Positions 58,053 to 64,000 of a stretch of DNA of 64,000 nt are shown piece after piece. The translations under genes were made by a program, and so were the position numbers. The notes below the pieces were generated by a model. The model saw only the letters and a list, made by a program, of their open reading frames with translations, did not search any database and had not been told where the DNA came from. How positions within the stretch are numbered: position 1 is the first letter of the stretch; the number at the start of each line of letters is the position of its first letter. Source of the stretch: Pseudomonas lurida (lineage in GTDB: Bacteria > Pseudomonadota > Gammaproteobacteria > Pseudomonadales > Pseudomonadaceae); assembly GCF_002563895.1 (NCBI RefSeq), contig NZ_PDJB01000001.1, forward strand, positions 6,059,501 through 6,123,500, in the 5' to 3' direction.

Positions 58053-58147
58053 AAATGTGGGAGCGGGCTTGCTCGCGAAAGCGGTGCATCAGGCACACAT
58101 TCAGTGACTGACACTGCGCCTTCGCGAGCACGCCCGCTCCCACATTT
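58053..58147. repeat. REP pair (inverted), CTCGCGA type
   Basis: AAATGTGGGAGCGGGCTTGC ... GCCCGCTCCCACATTT between the convergent lipoprotein and SDR genes. It is the longest matched outer stem of the REP pairs in the window. Confidence 0.9.
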
Positions 58148-58158
58148 TTCAGCGCATT

Positions 58159-59010
58159 TCAGCCTTTGAGGATCGCCGCGTAGCCTTCCCGGTAAGTCGG
58201 GTACGTCGGCACCCAACCCAGCGCCTTGATACGCGCATTGCTGCATTGCTTGCTACCGGCGCGCCGCACACTGGCGTCATCGGCCCATTCAGTCACACCC
58301 AGGTACTCGCGCAACCAGTCCACCACTTCGGCCAGTGGCGCGGGCGCATCGTCGACGCCGATGTAGACCTTGTCCAACGAACCGCCCTTTTCTACATGCC
58401 GCAACAAAAAGGCCAGCAAACCCGCCGCGTCATCTGCGTGAATGCGGTTGCCATATAAAGGTGGGTCGATTGCTACGCGATAGCCTTGTCGAACCTGGGT
58501 CAGCAGCCACTCGCGACCTGGGCCGTAAATGCCGGTCAGGCGCACAATGCTGGCCGGGATGCCGCTGTCGAGCGCCACTTGCTCAGCCTCCAGCATCACC
58601 TGCCCTGAGTAACCTTTTGCTTTAGTCTCCGACGTTTCGTCGACCCACTCGCCATTCTGCTGTCCGTAGACGCTGCTGCTGGATACAAACAGCAGGTGCT
58701 TGGGCTCCTGGCCGTAGTCACCCAGCCACTCCAACACATGTTTGAGCCCTTGCACGTAAGCGGCGCGGTAACCGGCTTCGTCGTGATCCGTCGCGGCGGC
58801 GCAGTACACCAGGTAATCCACCCCGCCAATCGGCCAGGTCTCAGGGCAATCCTTCTTGAACAAGTCGCCGGCGATGCCGATCACGCCGTCGGGCAGCCGC
58901 GAAATATGGCGGCGCAGGCCATGAACCTCCCATTCCGAGGCGAGCAACTGGCTAGCCAGCCGACTACCCACATCGCCACAACCGGCAATTACAACAGAAG
59001 GCGCTGACAT
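58159..59010 (-). CDS. NAD-dependent epimerase/dehydratase-fold protein (YeeZ-like)
   Basis: A 283-residue extended SDR. The dinucleotide motif is VVIAGCGDVGSRLASQL (GxGxxG at about 10-15); SSSSVYGQQNGEW contains the catalytic serine and a YxxxK-type position near GYSGQVMLE is altered. The Rossmann core is clear but the missing YxxxK argues for a non-dehydrogenase role or unusual chemistry. It resembles YeeZ of E. coli, of unknown function. It stands alone. Confidence 0.82.
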   Translation of the reverse strand: MSAPSVVIAGCGDVGSRLASQLLASEWEVHGLRRHISRLPDGVIGIAGDLFKKDCPETWPIGGVDYLVYCAAATDHDEAGYRAAYVQGLKHVLEWLGDYGQEPKHLLFVSSSSVYGQQNGEWVDETSETKAKGYSGQVMLEAEQVALDSGIPASIVRLTGIYGPGREWLLTQVRQGYRVAIDPPLYGNRIHADDAAGLLAFLLRHVEKGGSLDKVYIGVDDAPAPLAEVVDWLREYLGVTEWADDASVRRAGSKQCSNARIKALGWVPTYPTYREGYAAILKG

Positions 59011-59074
59011 CGCAAAACTCCGTACTGAAAGGTCTAGGTTAGCCTTCGCAGGTGACCGCCGGCTAGAAAAAGGG

Positions 59075-59130
59075 CAAATAAAGTAACTGTATTACTTTTG
59101 TTAACAAGAATTACTTGCAATAATAACCGC
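59075..59130. promoter_or_regulatory. AT-rich region upstream of exbB
   Basis: The 186-base gap between divergent SDR and exbB genes has an AT-rich stretch with a perfect TTGTTAACAA palindrome (59098-59107) and two ATTACTT copies. A Fur site would be expected before an exb-tonB operon; the best windows match the 19-base Fur consensus at only about half the positions, so I do not call one. Confidence 0.3.
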
Positions 59131-59196
59131 CCATTTGTCCTCGACCTCGGGTCTGGAAGGACGATCACTCATTTTTTTTACTCAGGTCCGGCCAGC

Positions 59197-60177
59197 ATGA
59201 CACGTAATACAACCCCCGCTTCGCCAACCAAGCTTCACAGCCCATCCCGCGCCTGGCGCGCGATTGCTGCGTTGCTGTTCAGCGTACTGCTGGCACCGAC
59301 CGCCGCCTTCGCGGATGCCTCCGCTCCCGCTACACCGGCTGCAGCCGAGCAAAACGCCACGGCGCCGGCAGCCCCTGCCCCTGCGCCCGCTGCCACCGAC
59401 CCGGCCCAGGCCGCTGACCCTGCTGCCGCCGACGACACAGGTGTGGTGCTGGAAGGCGACAACACCCTGGGCATGGCCCACGACCTGTCGCCATGGGGCA
59501 TGTACCAGAACGCTGACGTCGTGGTGAAGGCGGTCATGATCGGCCTGGCCATCGCCTCGATCATCACCTGGACCATCTGGATCGCCAAAGGCTTCGAGCT
59601 GTTGGGCGCCAAACGTCGCCTGCGCAATGAAATCGTCCACCTGAAGAAGGCCACCACCCTCAAGGAAGCCAGCGAAAGCGCGACCAAGAAAGGCACCCTG
59701 GCCAACACCCTGGTGCACGACGCGCTCGAAGAAATGCGCCTGTCGGCCAACGCTCGCGAAAAAGAAGGTATCAAGGAACGTGTTGCGTTCCGCCTGGAGC
59801 GCCTGGTGGCGGCCTGCGGCCGTAACATGAGCAGCGGCACCGGCGTGCTGGCGACCATTGGTTCCACCGCACCTTTCGTCGGCCTGTTCGGCACCGTGTG
59901 GGGCATCATGAACAGCTTCATCGGCATCGCCAAAACCCAGACCACCAACCTCGCCGTCGTTGCCCCTGGCATCGCCGAAGCCCTGCTGGCGACTGCCCTG
60001 GGCCTGGTTGCCGCGATTCCTGCGGTGGTGATCTACAACGTCTTCGCCCGTTCGATTGCCGGCTACAAGGCCCAGGTATCGGACGCATCGGCAGAAGTCC
60101 TGCTGCTGGTCAGCCGCGACCTCGATCACCTGCCTACCGAGCGCAGCTCGCAACCGCACATGGTGAAAGTGGGGTAA
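59197..60177 (+). CDS. exbB: TonB-system energiser ExbB (extended N-terminus)
   Basis: A 326-residue ExbB. A signal-like segment (AIAALLFSVLLAPTAAFA) is followed by an alanine/proline-rich linker (about 35-85) absent from the 244-residue E. coli protein but common in pseudomonads. Three membrane helices follow, with the conserved STAPFVGLFGTVWGIMNSF and IAEALLATALGLVAAIPAVV. ExbB and ExbD use the proton gradient to drive TonB for iron-siderophore uptake. Start 59197 lies behind AGG; six bases separate it from exbD. Confidence 0.93.
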   Translation: MTRNTTPASPTKLHSPSRAWRAIAALLFSVLLAPTAAFADASAPATPAAAEQNATAPAAPAPAPAATDPAQAADPAAADDTGVVLEGDNTLGMAHDLSPWGMYQNADVVVKAVMIGLAIASIITWTIWIAKGFELLGAKRRLRNEIVHLKKATTLKEASESATKKGTLANTLVHDALEEMRLSANAREKEGIKERVAFRLERLVAACGRNMSSGTGVLATIGSTAPFVGLFGTVWGIMNSFIGIAKTQTTNLAVVAPGIAEALLATALGLVAAIPAVVIYNVFARSIAGYKAQVSDASAEVLLLVSRDLDHLPTERSSQPHMVKVG

Positions 60178-60183
60178 TCGGCC

Positions 60184-60609
60184 ATGGGCCTGCATTTGAA
60201 TCAAGGCGACGACGAACTCGTCGAGAACCACGAAATCAACGTCACGCCATTTATCGACGTGATGCTGGTGCTGCTGATCATCTTCATGGTGGCGGCACCG
60301 CTGGCGACCGTGGACATCAAGGTTGACCTGCCCGCGTCCAGCGCCAAGCCGGCGCCGCGACCAGAGAAACCGATCTTCCTCAGCGTCAAGGCGGACCAAC
60401 GCCTGTTCCTGGGCGAAGAGGAAGTCAAGACTGAAACCCTGGGGCCGGTGCTCGACGCCAAGACCCAAGGCAAGAAAGACACGACGATCTTCTTCCAGGC
60501 TGACAAGGGCGTGGACTACGGCGACCTGATGAGCGTGATGGATGCCCTGCGGGCAGCCGGCTACCTCAAGGTAGGCCTGGTCGGACTTGAGACGGCAGCC
60601 AAGAAATGA
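60184..60609 (+). CDS. exbD: TonB-system protein ExbD
   Basis: A 141-residue protein with one membrane helix (NVTPFIDVMLVLLIIFMVAAP) and the proton-carrying D25. The periplasmic domain follows from about residue 45. Its stop overlaps the tonB start (ATGA), so it is translationally coupled. Confidence 0.94.
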   Translation: MGLHLNQGDDELVENHEINVTPFIDVMLVLLIIFMVAAPLATVDIKVDLPASSAKPAPRPEKPIFLSVKADQRLFLGEEEVKTETLGPVLDAKTQGKKDTTIFFQADKGVDYGDLMSVMDALRAAGYLKVGLVGLETAAKK

Positions 60610-61355
60610 TCACGACGCGCCACAAACTGACGCGTTATGGCACCAGCCTCGCCGTCGTACTGGGCGTGCATGCCGTCGCGATCGCTATCGCGCTTCATTG
60701 GTCAGCGCCGCGCACGGTGCAGTTGCCACCGGCTGCCATGGTCATCGACCTGGCGCCGATGCCAGCGCCACCACCGCCGGCACCGCCCAAGGTGGTAACG
60801 CCGCCGCAACCGCCTGCACCGGTGGAAGAGCTGCCCCTGCCGAAACTGGCCGAGGCGCCCAAGCCAACGATCCAGGTGCCCAAGCCGGTTAAGCCCAAGC
60901 CCAAACCGCAGCCGCCCAAGCCGGTGGAGAAGAAGATCGAGCCGCCCAAGGAGAAACCCTCCGAGGACCCGCCGAGCGACGCTCCGCCGACCCAGGCGCC
61001 CGCTGAAAAATCGGCCCAGCCCGTACCTGGCCCGTCGCCGCAACAGATCGCTGCCAAAGCGTCCTGGGAAGGCACCCTGCTGGCCCACTTGCAGAAGTAC
61101 AAGAAGTACCCGCCAGGTGCCCAGGCCCGTGGCAAGGAAGGCCTGAACCGCCTGAAGTTCGTGGTAGATGCCGACGGTAACGTGCTGTCCTATGAATTGG
61201 TGGGCCGCTCCGGCAACGCCGACCTGGACCGCGCCACACTGGACATGATCCGTCGTGCCCAGCCACTGCCCAAGCCTCCAGCGGACATGCTCAAGGGCGG
61301 TAGCATCGAGATCGTTGCACCCTTCGTGTACAACATCGAGAAACGCCGCCGCTAA
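60606..61355 (+). CDS. tonB: Energy transducer TonB
   Basis: A 249-residue TonB. One N-terminal membrane helix (SLAVVLGVHAVAIAIALHW with the conserved histidine), a long proline/lysine spacer (about 55-150, repeated PKPKP and PPAP), and a C-terminal domain with YPPGAQARGKEG and VSYELVGRSGNADLD-like motif. It spans the periplasm to open TonB-dependent receptors. Third gene of exbB-exbD-tonB, ending in a REP pair. Confidence 0.94.
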   Translation: MITTRHKLTRYGTSLAVVLGVHAVAIAIALHWSAPRTVQLPPAAMVIDLAPMPAPPPPAPPKVVTPPQPPAPVEELPLPKLAEAPKPTIQVPKPVKPKPKPQPPKPVEKKIEPPKEKPSEDPPSDAPPTQAPAEKSAQPVPGPSPQQIAAKASWEGTLLAHLQKYKKYPPGAQARGKEGLNRLKFVVDADGNVLSYELVGRSGNADLDRATLDMIRRAQPLPKPPADMLKGGSIEIVAPFVYNIEKRRR

Positions 61356-61377
61356 GGGTTGCAGGCGCCAGCTTGTA

Positions 61378-61456
61378 TGGGAGCTGGCTTGCCTGCGATA
61401 GCATCACCTCGGTCCAATTGATAGACCGAGGTGCCTGCATCGCGGGCAAGCCCAGA
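61378..61456. repeat. REP pair with inner hairpin
   Basis: ATGGGAGCTGGCTTGCCTGC at the left and GCGGGCAAGCCCAGATTGG-like decayed right arm. Between them ACCTCGGTC / GACCGAGGT (61406-61414, 61424-61432) makes a perfect 9-base inner stem. It lies between tonB and oxyR, both rightward. Confidence 0.8.
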
Positions 61457-61578
61457 TTGGTTTCATCGCATCAGCAAAATCACCGATATTCCCCGCTCAA
61501 TCCCCACCAAAGTTCTGATAACGTGCGTCTATCGATTGCAGCCGGTATGCTTGGCCTGCAACCTCATGGACGCCCGCT

Positions 61579-62499
61579 ATGACTCTTACAGAATTACGCT
61601 ACATCGTTACCCTCGCCCAAGAGCAGCACTTCGGCCACGCGGCCGAGCGTTGCCACGTCAGCCAGCCGACGCTGTCGGTGGGCGTGAAAAAGCTTGAAGA
61701 CGAACTCGGTGTGCTGATTTTCGAGCGCAGCAAGAGCGCCGTGCGCCTCACCCCGGTGGGCGAAGGCATTGTTGCCCAGGCCCAGAAGGTGCTCGAGCAA
61801 GCGCAGAGCATTCGCGAATTGGCCCAGGCCGGCAAGAACCAACTGACCGCACCGCTCAAAGTCGGCGCCATCTACACCGTCGGCCCGTACCTGTTCCCGC
61901 ACTTGATCCCGCAACTGCACCGCGTCGCGCCGCAGATGCCGCTGTATATCGAAGAAAACTTCACCCACGTGCTGCGCGACAAGCTGCGCAACGGCGAGTT
62001 GGACGCGATCATCATCGCCCTGCCGTTCAATGAAGCCGACGTGCTGACCCTGCCGCTCTACGACGAGCCGTTCTACGTGCTGATGCCGGCCTCCCACCCG
62101 TGGACGCAGAAAGACACCATCGATGCCGGCCTGCTCAACGACAAGAGCCTGCTGCTGCTCGGCGAGGGTCACTGCTTCCGCGACCAGGTGCTCGAAGCCT
62201 GCCCAACCCTGACCAAGGGCAACGACGGCGCCAAGCACACTACCGTGGAGTCCAGCTCCCTGGAAACCATTCGCCACATGGTCGCATCCGGCCTGGGCAT
62301 TTCGATCCTGCCACTGTCGGCGGTGGACAGCCATCACTACGCCCCAGGCGTCATTGAAGTGCGCCCACTCACGCCGCCGGTGCCCTTCCGCACCGTGGCG
62401 ATTGCCTGGCGCGCCAGCTTTCCGCGGCCCAAGGCCATTGAGATCCTTGCTGACTCGATCCGCCTGTGTTCGGTGGCCAAGCCGCCTGCTGCGAGCTAA
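61579..62499 (+). CDS. oxyR: Hydrogen peroxide-sensing regulator OxyR
   Basis: A 306-residue LysR-type regulator. The winged helix (TELRYIVTLAQEQHFGHAAERC HVSQPTLS) covers residues 3-65. The redox pair C199 and C208 (GHCFRDQVLEACP) is at the same numbers as in E. coli OxyR, and H198 is present, so peroxide sensing by disulfide formation is expected. Targets are catalase and alkyl hydroperoxide reductase genes. It is followed by recG after eight bases, the standard pseudomonad pair. Confidence 0.95.
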   Translation: MTLTELRYIVTLAQEQHFGHAAERCHVSQPTLSVGVKKLEDELGVLIFERSKSAVRLTPVGEGIVAQAQKVLEQAQSIRELAQAGKNQLTAPLKVGAIYTVGPYLFPHLIPQLHRVAPQMPLYIEENFTHVLRDKLRNGELDAIIIALPFNEADVLTLPLYDEPFYVLMPASHPWTQKDTIDAGLLNDKSLLLLGEGHCFRDQVLEACPTLTKGNDGAKHTTVESSSLETIRHMVASGLGISILPLSAVDSHHYAPGVIEVRPLTPPVPFRTVAIAWRASFPRPKAIEILADSIRLCSVAKPPAAS

Positions 62500-62507
62500 G
62501 CAAGGGT

Positions 62508-64000
62508 ATGACTGAGCTGTCGCAGGTGTCGGTGACGGCACTCAAGGGTGTCGGTGAAGCCATGGCCGAGAAGCTGGCCAAGGTCGGCCTGGAGAACCTC
62601 CAGGACGTGTTGTTCCACCTGCCCCTGCGTTATCAGGACCGTACCCGCGTAGTGCCCATCGGCCAGTTGCGCCCTGGGCAGGACGCGGTAGTCGAAGGCA
62701 CCGTCAGCGGCGCAGACGTAGTGATGGGCAAGCGCCGCAGCCTGGTGGTGCGCCTGCAGGACGGCACCGGTGGCCTGAGCCTGCGCTTCTACCATTTCAG
62801 CAATGCGCAGAAGGAAGGCCTCAAGCGCGGCACCCGCGTGCGCTGCTACGGCGAAGCCCGCCCCGGCGCCTCAGGCCTGGAGATCTATCACCCGGAATAC
62901 CGCGCCATCACTGGCGATGAACCTCCGCCGGTAGCCACCACGCTCACGCCGATCTACCCGCTCACCGAAGGCCTGACCCAGCAACGCCTGCGCCAACTGT
63001 GCATGCAGACACTGACCCTGCTCGGCCCGACAAGCCTGCCCGACTGGCTGCCCGTGGAGCTGGCCCGCGACTATCAACTGGCGCCGCTGGACGATGCGAT
63101 TCGCTACCTGCATCACCCACCCGCCGACGCCGATGTCGACGAACTGGCCCTCGGTCATCACTGGGCCCAGCACCGCCTGGCCTTTGAAGAACTGCTGACC
63201 CACCAACTGTCCCAGCAACGCCTGCGCGAGAGCATGCGCTCCCTGCGTGCGCCGGCGATGCCCAAGGCCACACGCTTGCCTGCGCAATACCTGGCCAACC
63301 TCGGCTTCGCGCCAACCGGTGCCCAGCAACGCGTCGGTAATGAAATCGCCTACGACCTCAGCCAGCAGGAGCCCATGCTGCGGCTGATCCAGGGCGACGT
63401 CGGCGCGGGCAAGACCGTGGTCGCCGCCCTCGCCGCCCTGCAAGCGCTGGAAGCCGGTTACCAGGTAGCGCTGATGGCGCCTACCGAAATCCTTGCCGAG
63501 CAGCACTTCATCACCTTCAAGCGCTGGCTTGAACCGCTGGGCCTGGAAGTGGCGTGGCTGGCCGGCAAGCTCAAGGGCAAGAACCGCGCGGCAGCACTTG
63601 AACAAATCGCCGGTGGCGCACCGATGGTGGTGGGCACTCACGCGCTGTTCCAGGACGAAGTGCAGTTCAAGAACCTGGCCCTGGTGATCATCGACGAACA
63701 GCACCGCTTCGGCGTGCAACAGCGCCTAGCCCTGCGCCAGAAAGGCGTGGGCGGACGCATGAACCCACACCAGTTGATCATGACCGCCACCCCGATCCCC
63801 CGCACCCTGGCCATGAGCGCCTACGCCGACCTCGATACCTCGATCCTTGACGAACTGCCACCCGGCCGTACACCGGTCAACACCGTGCTGGTCACCGATA
63901 CCCGGCGTGTCGAAGTGATCGAGCGCGTACGCGGCGCCTGTGCCGAAGGTCGCCAGGCCTACTGGGTATGCACCCTGATCGAAGAGTCCGAAGAGCTGAC
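62508..64000 (+). CDS. recG: ATP-dependent DNA helicase RecG (partial)
   Basis: The first 497 codons of RecG (family about 690). The N-terminal wedge/OB domain occupies about residues 1-190 (LKGVGEAMAEKLAKVG; FHLPLRYQDRT). Walker A GDVGAGKT is near 296-303 and the DExH box IIDEQHRFG near 394. RecG reverses stalled forks and unwinds Holliday junctions and R-loops. The frame runs off the window end. ATG 62508 follows AAGGGT. Confidence 0.94.
   Translation, partial: MTELSQVSVTALKGVGEAMAEKLAKVGLENLQDVLFHLPLRYQDRTRVVPIGQLRPGQDAVVEGTVSGADVVMGKRRSLVVRLQDGTGGLSLRFYHFSNAQKEGLKRGTRVRCYGEARPGASGLEIYHPEYRAITGDEPPPVATTLTPIYPLTEGLTQQRLRQLCMQTLTLLGPTSLPDWLPVELARDYQLAPLDDAIRYLHHPPADADVDELALGHHWAQHRLAFEELLTHQLSQQRLRESMRSLRAPAMPKATRLPAQYLANLGFAPTGAQQRVGNEIAYDLSQQEPMLRLIQGDVGAGKTVVAALAALQALEAGYQVALMAPTEILAEQHFITFKRWLEPLGLEVAWLAGKLKGKNRAAALEQIAGGAPMVVGTHALFQDEVQFKNLALVIIDEQHRFGVQQRLALRQKGVGGRMNPHQLIMTATPIPRTLAMSAYADLDTSILDELPPGRTPVNTVLVTDTRRVEVIERVRGACAEGRQAYWVCTLIEESEEL

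Noticed and set aside
59075..59130. Fur box before exbB
   Set aside because: Best windows match only about 9 to 10 of 19 consensus bases, which AT-rich DNA reaches by chance.

Overview
The window is a chromosomal segment of a Pseudomonas, most likely of the P. fluorescens group. The gene order from argH through cyaA, lysA-dapF-xerC, amtB, rep, dadX-dadA-lrp, kauB, rpmB-rpmG, radC-coaBC-dut-algC-argB, pyrE/crc, rph, gmk-rpoZ-spoT and exbB-exbD-tonB to oxyR-recG follows the argH-to-recG arm of P. aeruginosa as I remember it. Crc, SutA, algC and the GC-rich REP pairs built on GTGGGAGC...GCTCCCAC fit the same assignment. No mobile element, prophage, CRISPR array, tRNA, rRNA or biosynthetic cluster was seen. 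Both ends are open: the last 35 codons of argH on the left and the first 497 codons of recG on the right.

Layout. (1) 1-11.6 kb: argH end, a glutathione S-transferase, two small conserved proteins, class I adenylate cyclase cyaA meeting rnk stop to stop, cyaY, then the lptM-lysA-dapF-DUF484-xerC-HAD cluster (lysine/peptidoglycan precursors and chromosome dimer resolution), sutA and yjbQ. (2) 11.8-17.1 kb: the glnK-amtB ammonium operon with a recognisable sigma54 promoter and two NtrC-type enhancer sites, then ubiK, an MFS transporter and yifB/comM. (3) 17.2-28.6 kb: a chemoreceptor, a LysR regulator beside a MATE exporter, a GGDEF/EAL protein, rep helicase, xpt, and an acetyl-CoA hydrolase/transferase family protein. 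(4) 28.7-42.1 kb: cytochrome c5 and an amine/alanine catabolism block: a PuuR-type regulator, dadX, ridA, dadA, divergent lrp, a gamma-glutamylputrescine-oxidase-like enzyme, a MocR regulator, a phospholipase-D-type lipoprotein, an MFS transporter, kauB and a cupin. (5) 42.2-51.4 kb: rpmG/rpmB, a peptide-binding protein, radC, coaBC, dut, algC, argB, pyrE, crc. (6) 51.4-64 kb: DUF4870, rph, yicC, gmk, rpoZ, spoT, ridA, a lipoprotein, an SDR-fold protein, the ExbB-ExbD-TonB energy transducer, oxyR and recG.

How the parts connect. Several nutrient-sensing circuits sit side by side: cAMP (CyaA), (p)ppGpp (SpoT, with omega in the same cluster), nitrogen (GlnK/AmtB under NtrC), catabolite repression (Crc) and c-di-GMP (GGDEF/EAL). 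In the amine block, oxidation and transamination of polyamines should yield alanine, which DadX/DadA turn into pyruvate while RidA removes reactive imines.

No wholly new gene system was found. The most useful non-coding observations are the glnK control region, a strong intrinsic terminator between ridA and dadX, operator-like repeats near the PuuR-type, MocR and kauB genes, a possible 66-codon ORF coupled to algC, and the way every convergent gene pair ends in abutting/overlapping stops, a hairpin, or a REP element.
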